Part shown: positions 9,032-17,383 of the stretch, in pieces
Layout of the letters: each line of letters opens with the position of its first letter
How positions within the stretch are numbered: the stretch's first letter is position 1
From: Dryocola clanedunensis
GTDB lineage: Bacteria; Pseudomonadota; Gammaproteobacteria; Enterobacterales; Enterobacteriaceae
Strand: one strand, 5' to 3'
Length of the DNA: 64,000 nt
Assembly (NCBI RefSeq): GCF_025215155.1
Contig: NZ_JALHAM010000122.1
Translations under genes and position numbers: made by a program
Notes under the pieces: model-generated
The model's database searches: none
Seen by the model: the letters and a program-made list of their open reading frames with translations, nothing else
Told to the model about the DNA's origin: nothing

Positions 9032-10201
9032 ATGCTGGAGCTGCTGTTTCTGTTGTTGCCCGTGGCTGCCGCTTACGGCTGGTACATGGGTCGCAGAAGT
9101 GCGCATCAAAATAAGCAGCAGGAAGCTAACCGCCTGTCGCGAGACTATGTCGCCGGGGTAAACTTCCTGCTGTCTAATCAGCAGGACAAAGCGGTCGACC
9201 TCTTCCTTGATATGCTGAAAGAAGACACCAGCACCGTTGAGGCCCACCTGACGCTTGGCAATCTGTTTCGTTCACGTGGGGAAGTCGATCGCGCCATTCG
9301 CATCCACCAGTCGTTGATGGAAAGCGCCTCGCTAACCTACGAGCAGCGCCTGCTTGCCGTTCAGCAGCTGGGGCGTGACTACATGGCCGCCGGACTGTAT
9401 GACCGGGCAGAAGATATGTTTGCTCAGCTGGTCGACGAAACCGACTTCCGGGTCAGCGCACTGCAGCAGCTGCTGCAAATTCATCAGGCAACCAGTGACT
9501 GGCAGAAAGCTATTGAAGTCGCGGAACGCCTGGTCAAACTCGGCAAAGACAAGCAGCGTACCGAAATCGCCCACTTCTATTGCGAGCTTGCTTTACAGCT
9601 GATGGGCAGTGACGATCTGGACCGCGCGATGTCGCTGCTGAAGAAAGGGGCGGCAGCAGACAAAAACTGCGCCCGCGTCTCCATCATGATGGGGCGCATT
9701 TTTATGGCCAAAGGCGAGTACGCCAAAGCCGTCGAATCTTTGCAGCGCGTTATCGATCAGGATAGCGAGCTGGTCAGTGAAACGCTGGATATGCTGCAGG
9801 TTTGTTTCCAGCAGCTCAACAAACCAGACGAGTGGGAAGCCTTCCTGAAACGCTGCGTTGAAGAGAACACCGGTGCCGTAGCGGAACTGATGCTGGCCGG
9901 TATTCTGGAGCAGAAAGAGGGGGCCGATACCGCGCAGGTCTACATTAACCGGCAGCTACAGCGGCATCCAACAATGCGCGTCTTCCATCGCCTGATTGAT
10001 TACCATCTCCAGGAGGCCGAAGAAGGGCGTGCAAAAGAGAGTTTGATCGTTTTACGTGATATGGTAGGCGAGCAGGTGAGGACTAAGCCACGCTACCGCT
10101 GCCAGAAGTGCGGATTCACCGCCTTTACCATGTACTGGCACTGCCCGTCCTGCCGGGCCTGGTCGACAGTTAAACCGATCAGGGGTCTGGACGGACAATA
10201 A
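9032..10201 (+). CDS. lapB: Lipopolysaccharide assembly protein B
   Basis: Essential regulator that ties LpxC breakdown by FtsH to lipopolysaccharide demand. At 389 aa it equals E. coli LapB (YciM). It has one N-terminal membrane helix (LELLFLLLPVAAAYGWYMG), a series of TPR repeats over residues about 35-345, and a C-terminal rubredoxin-like metal site with CQKC and CPSC (residues about 357-375). It is cotranscribed with lapA and followed by a terminator. Confidence 0.96.
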   Translation: MLELLFLLLPVAAAYGWYMGRRSAHQNKQQEANRLSRDYVAGVNFLLSNQQDKAVDLFLDMLKEDTSTVEAHLTLGNLFRSRGEVDRAIRIHQSLMESASLTYEQRLLAVQQLGRDYMAAGLYDRAEDMFAQLVDETDFRVSALQQLLQIHQATSDWQKAIEVAERLVKLGKDKQRTEIAHFYCELALQLMGSDDLDRAMSLLKKGAAADKNCARVSIMMGRIFMAKGEYAKAVESLQRVIDQDSELVSETLDMLQVCFQQLNKPDEWEAFLKRCVEENTGAVAELMLAGILEQKEGADTAQVYINRQLQRHPTMRVFHRLIDYHLQEAEEGRAKESLIVLRDMVGEQVRTKPRYRCQKCGFTAFTMYWHCPSCRAWSTVKPIRGLDGQ

Positions 10202-10203
10202 AA

Positions 10204-10228
10204 CGGCGACGCAGTGTCGCTGTTTTTA
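10204..10228 (+). terminator. Terminator after lapB
   Basis: GGCGAC and GTCGCT pair around GCAGT and are followed by GTTTTTAAA, 3 bases after the lapB stop. Confidence 0.7.
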
Positions 10229-10408
10229 AAAAAGCCCGCACTTTAGTTACAACATACATATCTCTTTTTTATTCTCCTCATTCCAACCCGGAGCAGCTAT
10301 CGCCAGGCAGGGCGTAATGGCAACTGTAAATTTGCCCGGCTGCCGGGTAGAATGCTTGCCGTTTATCTCCCGCGCCGCGCAGGTGCCCAACAGTCAGAAG
10401 GTTAAGTC

Positions 10409-11143
10409 ATGAATTCAACCGCATCCTCCTCCCGTGTTGCCACCGGTTCCCCCGTTGTCGTTGCGCTCGACTACGACAAGCGCGACAGCGCACTGGCATT
10501 TGTTGATCGCATTGACCCACAGGATTGTCGTCTGAAAGTCGGCAAGGAGATGTTCACGCTGTTTGGACCGCAGTTTGTCAGCGACCTGCAAAAACGTGGT
10601 TTTGATGTGTTCCTCGATCTGAAATTCCACGATATCCCAAACACTACCGCCCGTGCAGTTGCGGCGGCGGCGGAGCTGGGCGTCTGGATGGTCAATGTCC
10701 ATGCCAGCGGCGGGGCACGCATGATGACCGCGGCACGTGAGGCGCTAGTGCCGTTTGGCAAAGACGCTCCATTGCTGATTGCTGTCACCGTGCTGACCAG
10801 CATGGAAGCCAGCGACCTGGCTGATTTAGGCATTCATTCAACCCCAGCGGATTACGCAGAGCGCCTGGCACGTCTGACGCAAAACTGCGGTCTGGATGGC
10901 GTGGTCTGTTCCGCCCATGAAGCAGTGCGTTTCAAAAGCGAGTTGGGTCAGGCATTTAAGCTGGTCACGCCGGGCATCCGTCCGGTTGGCAGTGAGGCAG
11001 GCGATCAGCGCCGAATCATGACTCCACTGCAGGCACAGACTGCGGGCGTGGACTATATGGTTATCGGGCGTCCGATCACCCAATCTGCCGATCCGGCACA
11101 AACCCTTCGTGACATCCGCACGTCGCTGCAACAGGGGGCATGA
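10409..11143 (+). CDS. pyrF: Orotidine-5'-phosphate decarboxylase
   Basis: Last step of de novo UMP synthesis. The 244-aa TIM barrel carries the catalytic Asp-Lys-Asp triad in FLDLKFHDIPNT (Asp70, Lys72, Asp75) and the phosphate-binding TPGIRPVG loop. It is close to the 245 aa of E. coli PyrF. Its last bases overlap the yciH start as ATGA, so the two are translationally coupled. Confidence 0.97.
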   Translation: MNSTASSSRVATGSPVVVALDYDKRDSALAFVDRIDPQDCRLKVGKEMFTLFGPQFVSDLQKRGFDVFLDLKFHDIPNTTARAVAAAAELGVWMVNVHASGGARMMTAAREALVPFGKDAPLLIAVTVLTSMEASDLADLGIHSTPADYAERLARLTQNCGLDGVVCSAHEAVRFKSELGQAFKLVTPGIRPVGSEAGDQRRIMTPLQAQTAGVDYMVIGRPITQSADPAQTLRDIRTSLQQGA

Positions 11144-11472
11144 GCATGAAAGATGAGAACAGCCGTCTGGTCTACTCCACTGATACGGGACGAATCGACG
11201 AGCCTAAAGCGGAAGCGGTGCGCCCGAAAGGGGACGGAATTGTACGAATCCAGCGCCAGACCAGCGGGCGCAAAGGCAAAGGGGTTTGCCTGATTACCGG
11301 CATCGATGCGGACGATGCGACATTAATTAATCTTGCCGCGGAATTGAAAAAAAAATGCGGCTGCGGCGGTTCGGTGAAAGAGGGCGTGATTGAAATTCAG
11401 GGCGATAAACGCGACCTGATTAAATCTTTGCTGGAAGCAAAAGGAATGAAAGTAAAACTGGCGGGTGGTTAA
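11140..11472 (+). CDS. yciH: SUI1/eIF1-like translation factor YciH
   Basis: SUI1-domain protein that in E. coli affects start-codon fidelity in vitro and may act under stress. It is 110 aa from the ATG at 11140, or 108 aa from the ATG at 11146, which matches the E. coli length. The sequence has SGRKGKGVCLITGI, KKKCGCGGSVKEG and ends LLEAKGMKVKLAGG. It overlaps the pyrF stop by 4 bases and ends before a clear terminator. Confidence 0.94.
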   Translation: MSMKDENSRLVYSTDTGRIDEPKAEAVRPKGDGIVRIQRQTSGRKGKGVCLITGIDADDATLINLAAELKKKCGCGGSVKEGVIEIQGDKRDLIKSLLEAKGMKVKLAGG

Positions 11473-11496
11473 GTCCTGTTAGTTCGTCGAAATGAT

Positions 11497-11526
11497 AAGG
11501 CCACGGATGTTTTCCGTAGCCTTTTT
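11497..11526 (+). terminator. Terminator of pyrF-yciH
   Basis: AAGGCCACGGA and TCCGTAGCCTT pair, with one bulged base, around a short loop and run into five T's. Confidence 0.85.
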
Positions 11527-11604
11527 ATATCGTTGCTGCAAGACCTGAAAGTCGTTACGTTTTTATTTCGTCAAAGCCCGTTAGGCTCTTGCTGGCATCA
11601 TGCC

Positions 11605-11826
11605 TTACTTGCCGACCTGGTGACCAATAACCCCACCTACCGCTGCACCACCCAGGGTACCCAGGGTACTGCCATCGGTAAGTACCGCACCGCCTAATGC
11701 ACCTGCACCCGCGCCAATCGCGGTGTTTCGATCGCGTTTGGACCAGTTTGAACAAGCGCTCAGAGACATCGCAACGGTCACAGCCAGCACAACGGCGGCA
11801 ATTTTTTTGTTATTTAAGGTCATCAT
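11605..11826 (-). CDS. osmB: Osmotically inducible lipoprotein OsmB
   Basis: Small outer-membrane lipoprotein of unknown exact role, induced by osmotic stress and stationary phase. The 73-aa protein has a signal peptide ending in the lipobox LSAC (SLSACSNWSKRDRN), then a glycine-zipper region (GAGAGALGGAVLTDGSTLG). The mature part is essentially identical to E. coli OsmB. AGGAG lies just upstream of two adjacent ATG codons (11826 and 11823). A TATACT -10-like box is visible on the minus strand at 11876-11871, without a good -35, which would suit sigma-S. Confidence 0.95.
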   Translation of the reverse strand: MMTLNNKKIAAVVLAVTVAMSLSACSNWSKRDRNTAIGAGAGALGGAVLTDGSTLGTLGGAAVGGVIGHQVGK

Positions 11827-12082
11827 TTTTTCTCCTGAATAATCGATTCACGGAAATAAACCTCCCCACAAGTATAGTGGCTTAAGCGGAGTTATCGTGA
11901 AACTGTATGGCAATACCGACCCAGAAAAATAACCCGGGTGATAGTTACATCCTGTTATATGGCTAATTAACATTCTAAGTTTTGCAGGAGATTACGACAG
12001 GTAAAAAATCTTAAAGGAGGCGCAGGAAAAATCTGATTCAAGCACTGCCTGCGAAAGCACAGGCAATGGCAAAGGATTTTAG

Positions 12083-12841
12083 TTAACTTAAAGGAAATTG
12101 CTTCACGATATCAACGAGCAAACCATTGTCTTGCAACTGCTGATTTGCCGTGTCGCTCAGACCATCGTCGGTAATCACACGGCTAAAGCGATCCATCGGG
12201 CCAAGTGTATACGGATGCGTTGCGCCAAACTTACTGCTGTCCGTCAGCACAATCGCTTCACTGCCTTTTTCCAACACGGCGTTCACTACGTCGGCGCGCA
12301 TCATGTCGCGGCCGGTAAAGCCTGTTTCTGGCAAGAATCCATCAATACCGATAAATGCCTTACTGAAGTGAACCTGCTGGATGAACTGACGAGTCAGGGG
12401 TCCGACCATGCTCTCACTTTTCTTCTGATAAATCCCACCGAGTAAAATCACTTCGCAGTTAGTGTCCTTCAGAAGATGAGCAATATAGCTGCTGACGGTA
12501 ATCAGCGTAATGCGTTTGCGTTCAGCAAGCGTACGGGCGAGAAGGGCATTGCTGCTGCCGTTTTCAATGAACACCGTCTCACCGTCGCTAACCAGCGATG
12601 CCGCAAACTCAGCAAGATTTTGCTTCAGCGTGAAGTTGTTCATCATGCGGGTTTCGACGTCGTCACTTTCCAGTGGCACAGCGTAGCCGTGGGCGCGACG
12701 CAGGTAGCTTCGCTTTTCCAGAAGATTCAAATCCTGACGGATGGTCACTTCGGAAACGCCAGTTGTCTTAGCGAGATCGGCCACGCTCATACGGCCTTGA
12801 TCAATCACCATCTGTAATATGATTTGTTGTCTGGAATTCAT
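12083..12841 (-). CDS. yciT: DeoR-family transcriptional regulator YciT
   Basis: Sugar-phosphate-type repressor family. The ATG at 12841 (MNSRQQIILQM) gives 252 aa; a TTG nine bases upstream is a less likely start. Residues 1-60 form the DeoR helix-turn-helix (LAKTTGVSEVTIRQDLNLLE). The rest is the DeoR effector domain (FIENGSSNALLARTL, EAIVLTDSSKFG). In E. coli yciT lies between osmB and yciZ. Here the ybiWY-fsaA cluster sits between yciT and yciZ, so it could control that cluster, but this is only inferred from position. A TGCCTG/CAGGCA hairpin at 12046-12065 lies after its stop. Confidence 0.88.
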   Translation of the reverse strand: MNSRQQIILQMVIDQGRMSVADLAKTTGVSEVTIRQDLNLLEKRSYLRRAHGYAVPLESDDVETRMMNNFTLKQNLAEFAASLVSDGETVFIENGSSNALLARTLAERKRITLITVSSYIAHLLKDTNCEVILLGGIYQKKSESMVGPLTRQFIQQVHFSKAFIGIDGFLPETGFTGRDMMRADVVNAVLEKGSEAIVLTDSSKFGATHPYTLGPMDRFSRVITDDGLSDTANQQLQDNGLLVDIVKQFPLS

Positions 12842-12884
12842 GTCAGCCAATTATAGGCGGTGGTTTTCACCACCGCCGAAGTTA

Positions 12885-15317
12885 TCAAAGAGTATGTTCA
12901 GTGCGGGCTATAATATCATCCTGCGCGTCCGGAGATAAGGCCGTAAAGAATGCCGAATAACCTGCTACTCGCACCACTAAATCACGATACTTGTCAGGAT
13001 GTTGTTTGGCATCTACCAGCGTTTCGCGGGAAACGATGTTGTACTGCACGTGCCAGCCTTTGTGTGCCTCGAAGAAGGTGCGCAGCATAAACATCAGTTT
13101 TTCACGGTCGCGCGGGTTATCGAGCGTGGCGGGATTCAGTTTCTGATTAAGCAGTACGCCGCCCAGAATCTTGCTGGTTGGTAACTTGCCTACGGAGCTT
13201 ATTACCGCAGTCGGTCCCAGTCGGTCGGTTCCTGAGGCTGGGCTTGCTCCTTCCGCCAGCGGCGTTGTTGCTTTGCGTCCGTCAGGCGTGGCCATCGTTG
13301 CCGCTCCAAAAGGCACGTTCGCAGAAATAGACGAGGTGCCCGCATAGTAGGTGCCGCCAATGGGTCCGCGCCCAAAACGGGTATTGTGATACTGCTTCAG
13401 TTCATCAATATAGGTCTGGTAAGCTCGCGCCAGCAGCAGATCCACTTCGTCTTCGTCATTGCCATATTTAGGCGCACCGTTGATCAGACGCTGGCGCAGC
13501 TGTTCGCCGCTCAGCCCCTCAAAGTCGTTTGCCAGCGCTTCTGCGAGCTGCTGCTGACCGATAACACCCTGCTCAAATACCAGCTTACGCACCGCCGCCA
13601 GGCTGTTGCCCAGGTTGGCAATCCCCACCTGCAAGCCAGAAACCCAGTCGTACTTCGCGCCGCCCTGTTTGATGCTTTTACCGCGTTCGATGCAGTCATC
13701 CACCAGCGCAGAGCACAGAATATCGTGGGCGTTTTCTTCCAGCACGGTATCCACCACGCATTCGATCTCAATGGATTTCTGCGTGTAGTAGCGAATCTGC
13801 TCGTCCCAGGCGCTCATCACTTCATCGAAGCTGGTGAAGTTACCCGTGGAGAGGGCTTTCTCCTGCGGCAGGAAGATTTTGCCGCTGGTGGCATCGCGCC
13901 CATGCTCAAGCGTTGCCAGCATGACGCGGGCAAAGTTAATGAAGCTCATGCCGGTGCAGCGGTAGCCCCACTTGCCGCCGACGGCGGTTTCGATGCAGCC
14001 AATCGCCGCATAGTCGTAGGCATCATCGCGGCTAACGCCGAGCCTGATGAACTCGTCGATGACTATTTCATCGTTGTTAAATGCGGGCATCCCGAAGCCG
14101 CAGCGAATGACCTGAACGCAGGCGTCCAGGAAGTCATTGCTCATTCCCGTATGGTAACGCACGCTGAGGTTTGGCTGGGTAGAGCGCAGCTGGCCGCAGG
14201 ATTCCAGTACGGCATAAGAGAGCGGGTTGACCGCATCTACCGCTTCGCCGTTCAGCAGCGTCTGGCCGCCAATGGTCACGTTCTGATATAGCGGGCTACC
14301 CGCCGAGGCTTTGGAATGCGAGCCGGAGCGAATTTTGTTTACCTCCAGCAGTTTAAGCCAGCAGCTTTGCAGCAGTTCGATGGCCTGCTCGCGGCCCAGG
14401 GTTTGCTCCAGCTCAACGTCGCGGCGGTACCAGGGATAAAGGTACTGGTCCAGACGACCAAAGCTGACGGAGTGGCCGTTGGACTCAATCTGCAGCACCA
14501 GCTGTACGAAGTAGCTCAGCTGTAGCGCCTGCCAGAAGGATTTCGGCGGCTGATGGGCGATGTGCTCGCAGTTATCCGCCATTGCCAGCAGCTCGTCGCG
14601 GCGGGCAGGGCGAGACTCTTTGCCCGCCAGCTCTTTTGCCAGCGCCGCAAAGCGCAGTATATGGTCGCTCAGGGCGCAGAAGGTAATATCAATCGCTTTC
14701 AGGAACTGCTCCTTGTGCAGATCGTCCCAGTCGGTGAGGTGCAGACGCTCGCGGCGCTCGGTGACTTTCTCGCGCAGCCCGTCAAGCCCCAGCTCCAGCA
14801 GCAGCGGGAAATTCACCGCCAGATGGGCGTCGCCGGAGGTCATGTTGCCTTCGGCTTTTATGATGCCGGTGGCCAGCAGCGCTTTTTGCTCGTCGGTAAA
14901 CATCCCGTAGCAGCGGTCCTGCACCGTCTGGCCTTTCCACCACGGGCAGATTTCATGCATCACGGCTTTATCTTCTTCCGTGATCGAGAAGCCCGCGCCA
15001 GGGCGGTCGCCCAGTTCGTCGATCTCGGTTTCAATCCAGCCTACGGTATATTCCGGGAAGAAAGGCGCACCGCGTACATGGCTGGCCTGGTTGCCGACAA
15101 TCAGCTCATCATGTTTGATCCAGATGGTGCGCTCGGCGAGATGATGTGCCAGCGCCAGAGCGCGACGAATCGGTAGCGGTTTATCCTGATGCTGCTGATA
15201 AATAGCAGTGTAATGCTGGGCGCGCTCGGTACAAACCGGCGGCTTCACGATATGGATCAGCGCTTCTTTGTGCGCTTTGACACGCGGGCTGAGAAAGTTC
15301 AGGTTCAGTTCGGTCAT
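12885..15317 (-). CDS. ybiW: Glycyl-radical enzyme YbiW (PflF), diol-dehydratase-like
   Basis: At 810 aa this equals E. coli YbiW, usually named putative formate acetyltransferase 3. The glycyl-radical site is in RVAGYSAFF (Gly786). The active-site loop is AIGCIETAVGG, with one catalytic Cys441 followed two residues later by Glu443. Pyruvate formate-lyase has a Cys-Cys pair instead, whereas glycerol and propanediol dehydratases have GCVE-type loops. The substrate is therefore more likely a diol or polyol (possibly phosphorylated) than pyruvate; no substrate is proven. It must be activated by YbiY, encoded 5 bases upstream, and works only without oxygen. Confidence 0.92.
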   Translation of the reverse strand: MTELNLNFLSPRVKAHKEALIHIVKPPVCTERAQHYTAIYQQHQDKPLPIRRALALAHHLAERTIWIKHDELIVGNQASHVRGAPFFPEYTVGWIETEIDELGDRPGAGFSITEEDKAVMHEICPWWKGQTVQDRCYGMFTDEQKALLATGIIKAEGNMTSGDAHLAVNFPLLLELGLDGLREKVTERRERLHLTDWDDLHKEQFLKAIDITFCALSDHILRFAALAKELAGKESRPARRDELLAMADNCEHIAHQPPKSFWQALQLSYFVQLVLQIESNGHSVSFGRLDQYLYPWYRRDVELEQTLGREQAIELLQSCWLKLLEVNKIRSGSHSKASAGSPLYQNVTIGGQTLLNGEAVDAVNPLSYAVLESCGQLRSTQPNLSVRYHTGMSNDFLDACVQVIRCGFGMPAFNNDEIVIDEFIRLGVSRDDAYDYAAIGCIETAVGGKWGYRCTGMSFINFARVMLATLEHGRDATSGKIFLPQEKALSTGNFTSFDEVMSAWDEQIRYYTQKSIEIECVVDTVLEENAHDILCSALVDDCIERGKSIKQGGAKYDWVSGLQVGIANLGNSLAAVRKLVFEQGVIGQQQLAEALANDFEGLSGEQLRQRLINGAPKYGNDEDEVDLLLARAYQTYIDELKQYHNTRFGRGPIGGTYYAGTSSISANVPFGAATMATPDGRKATTPLAEGASPASGTDRLGPTAVISSVGKLPTSKILGGVLLNQKLNPATLDNPRDREKLMFMLRTFFEAHKGWHVQYNIVSRETLVDAKQHPDKYRDLVVRVAGYSAFFTALSPDAQDDIIARTEHTL

Positions 15318-15322
15318 GATGT

Positions 15323-16222
15323 TTATCCTCTTATCCAGGCGGTCATGCCTTTCTGGCTGGCATACTGTTCGGCAAACTGCAGCAGGCCGGGCGCATCAAG
15401 GGGCTTCTGCGCTGCCAGATAGGGCACGTTCAGGAGTTTGTATTTGTTGATACCTAAGGTGTGGTAGGGCAAAAAATGAATCGCCTTCGCGCCGATTTCG
15501 TCGGCGGCAAAATCGCTGATGGCACGAATGGACTGCTCATCAGCATTAAAGTCGGGGATCAGCGGCACGCGAATGGTCATCTCCACGCCGTGCGCAGCAA
15601 GCTTGCGAAAATTATCCAGCACCCGGTCGGCATTGCCGTCCGTCCACTGCTTAAAGCGCTGTTTATCGACGTGTTTCAGATCCGCCAGCAGCAGATCCAG
15701 ATGCGGGAGTGTAGGTTCGATATACTTCCACGGCACGTGCAGACAGGATTCTACGGCGGTGTTGATGCCGGCTTCTTTGCTGCGTTGCAGCAGCGTGCGC
15801 GCCAATTCAGGCTGCATAAACGGCTCGCCGCCCGAGAGTGTGATACCGCCGCCGCTGCGGTCATAGAACGGCTTATCGCGCAGCACTTTATCCATAATGG
15901 CGTCGGCGCTTTGGGTTTCGCCGCACACGGTCAGCGCCTGCGTTGGGCAGCAGTTGGTCAGATCGCGAATATTCGTCTCAGTGAGCTTCTCCCGGACGAT
16001 AATCAGTTTGTCATCTATACGGGAGATCGCCTGCGGCGCGGCATGCTGGCAAAGCTCGCACCCGGCGAGGCAAAGACGCTCGTCAAATAAGATGTCGTGC
16101 GTGCGTGCGCGGCTTTCAGGGTTCTGGCACCAGCGGCAGCCGAGAGAGCAGCCTTTCAGGAAGACGACCGTGCGTATGCCCGGGCCATCATGTGTCGAGT
16201 AACGCTGGATATTGAAAAGCAT
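15323..16222 (-). CDS. ybiY: Glycyl-radical enzyme activase YbiY (PflE-like, radical SAM)
   Basis: Uses S-adenosylmethionine and a [4Fe-4S] cluster to make the glycyl radical on YbiW. The 299-aa protein has the radical SAM motif CSLGCRWC (Cys25, Cys29, Cys32) right after STHDGPGIRTVVFLKG. Between this and the SAM-binding GGGITLSGGEP there is a ferredoxin-like insert with more cysteines (CLAGCELC, NCCPTQAL), typical of activases of dehydratase-type glycyl-radical enzymes. It precedes ybiW by 5 bases in one operon and faces fsaA across a 133-base divergent promoter region. Confidence 0.93.
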   Translation of the reverse strand: MLFNIQRYSTHDGPGIRTVVFLKGCSLGCRWCQNPESRARTHDILFDERLCLAGCELCQHAAPQAISRIDDKLIIVREKLTETNIRDLTNCCPTQALTVCGETQSADAIMDKVLRDKPFYDRSGGGITLSGGEPFMQPELARTLLQRSKEAGINTAVESCLHVPWKYIEPTLPHLDLLLADLKHVDKQRFKQWTDGNADRVLDNFRKLAAHGVEMTIRVPLIPDFNADEQSIRAISDFAADEIGAKAIHFLPYHTLGINKYKLLNVPYLAAQKPLDAPGLLQFAEQYASQKGMTAWIRG

Positions 16223-16237
16223 AGTGATGCCCTTTAA

Positions 16238-16273
16238 CTTTCTTTCGTAAATTAAATAGGTTTCGAATGAAAG
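16238..16273. promoter_or_regulatory. Inverted-repeat operator candidate between ybiY and fsaA
   Basis: CTTTCTTTCG (16238-16247) and CGAATGAAAG (16264-16273) are inverted repeats with one mismatch, centres 26 bases apart, in the divergent ybiY/fsaA promoter region. The spacing suits a dimeric repressor, plausibly a DeoR-family protein such as neighbouring YciT. The regulator is inferred. Confidence 0.45.
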
Positions 16274-16355
16274 TTTTATTGATGTTGATCAGGTATCAAT
16301 CAGAAGGCGAGGCTATGATGACGGCAATGAGATCTGAAACGAATCTGGAGAACTT

Positions 16356-17018
16356 ATGGAACTGTATTTAGACACCGCTGATGTGGCTGCCGTTAAGCGG
16401 CTGGCGCGCGTTTTACCATTGCAGGGCGTGACCACCAACCCGTCGATTATTGCTAAAGCTGGCAAGCCGATTTGGGATGTTTTACCTGCATTACAGGATG
16501 CGCTGGGCGGTGAAGGTAAGCTGTTCGCGCAGGTGATTGCGGCAAAGGCAGAAGAGATGGTGCGTGAAGCTCAGCTACTGACCAGCCGCGTGCCGGGAAT
16601 CGTAGTGAAAGTACCGACGACGGTCGAAGGCCTTGCGGCAATGAAACAGTTGAAAATACTGAGTATTCCAACGCTGGGTACTGCAGTCTACGGTGCGGCG
16701 CAGGGGCTGCTGGCAGCGCTGGCAGGGGCGGAATACGTCGCGCCTTACGTTAATCGCCTGGATGCGCAGGGGGGTGATGGCATTCAGATGGTGCAGGATC
16801 TGCAACAGCTGCTGACGCTCCATGCCCCGCAATCCAAAGTGCTGGCGGCCAGCTTCCGCACGCCGCATCAGGCCATGTCCTGCCTGCTGGCGGGCTGTGA
16901 GTCTATTACCTTACCGGTCGATGTTGCCGATCAGCTGCTGACCACGCCAGCCGTCACCGCTGCCATTGCTACCTTTGAAAAAGACTGGCAGGGTGCTTTT
17001 GGCTCTTTGAGCTTCTGA
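16356..17018 (+). CDS. fsaA: Fructose-6-phosphate aldolase
   Basis: Transaldolase-like class I aldolase cleaving fructose 6-phosphate to dihydroxyacetone and glyceraldehyde 3-phosphate; also a dihydroxyacetone aldolase. It is 220 aa, as in E. coli. Motifs include MELYLDTADVAAVKRL, GVTTNPSIIAK, and the Schiff-base lysine in IVVKVPTT. GGAG lies a few bases before the ATG. It is divergent from ybiYW as in E. coli, where the same trio lies at another place on the map. Confidence 0.95.
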   Translation: MELYLDTADVAAVKRLARVLPLQGVTTNPSIIAKAGKPIWDVLPALQDALGGEGKLFAQVIAAKAEEMVREAQLLTSRVPGIVVKVPTTVEGLAAMKQLKILSIPTLGTAVYGAAQGLLAALAGAEYVAPYVNRLDAQGGDGIQMVQDLQQLLTLHAPQSKVLAASFRTPHQAMSCLLAGCESITLPVDVADQLLTTPAVTAAIATFEKDWQGAFGSLSF

Positions 17019-17026
17019 TTTATTGA

Positions 17027-17052
17027 CACCCTCACCCTGGATGGAGAGGGTG
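17027..17052. terminator. Hairpin between convergent fsaA and yciZ
   Basis: CACCCTC and GAGGGTG pair around a 12-base loop between the fsaA stop and the yciZ stop. There is no T-run, so activity as a terminator is tentative. Confidence 0.45.
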
Positions 17053-17065
17053 CCAGTAATGCCGG

Positions 17066-17248
17066 TTAAATCTCCCACGGTGATTTCTTCAAATCGCCGT
17101 CCTGCTGTTCCTCGCCGCGGGCAATACTCATTAGCTCCGCTTTGAGGATCTCAAGGTTGTTAATCGCCGAGGCGTGATCGCCGCCGACCAGAATATCCAG
17201 CACCGTATCAATACGTCTGGCGAGCTGCTGCGGGTCCACTGTAGGCAT
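17066..17248 (-). CDS. yciZ: UPF0509 family protein YciZ
   Basis: A 60-aa protein from the ATG at 17248 (MPTVDPQQLARRIDTVLDIL), ending KKSPWEI. An upstream in-frame ATG exists, but this start reproduces the E. coli YciZ N-terminus. Helical with conserved NNLEILKAEL; function unknown. In E. coli it directly follows yciT, so its presence here marks the far side of the relocated ybiWY-fsaA block. Confidence 0.85.
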   Translation of the reverse strand: MPTVDPQQLARRIDTVLDILVGGDHASAINNLEILKAELMSIARGEEQQDGDLKKSPWEI

Positions 17249-17383
17249 AGCACATCCTTTTATCTGCGGGTTATGGTTAACGAATAATGCAAAAAAAGGC
17301 CGCCAAAGAGAAGGCGCAAGCGCCATTTTTTCCGCTATTCATCAACAGATTATCGCACAAGATATAAGTAATGATTATTAGGG

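Noticed and set aside
12013..12022. A perfect AAAGGAGG Shine-Dalgarno-like sequence on the plus strand
   Set aside because: No ATG, GTG or TTG at usable distance and no open frame follows; probably chance.
13386..14291. A 301-codon plus-strand frame
   Set aside because: Antisense to ybiW, which has full-length and motif support.
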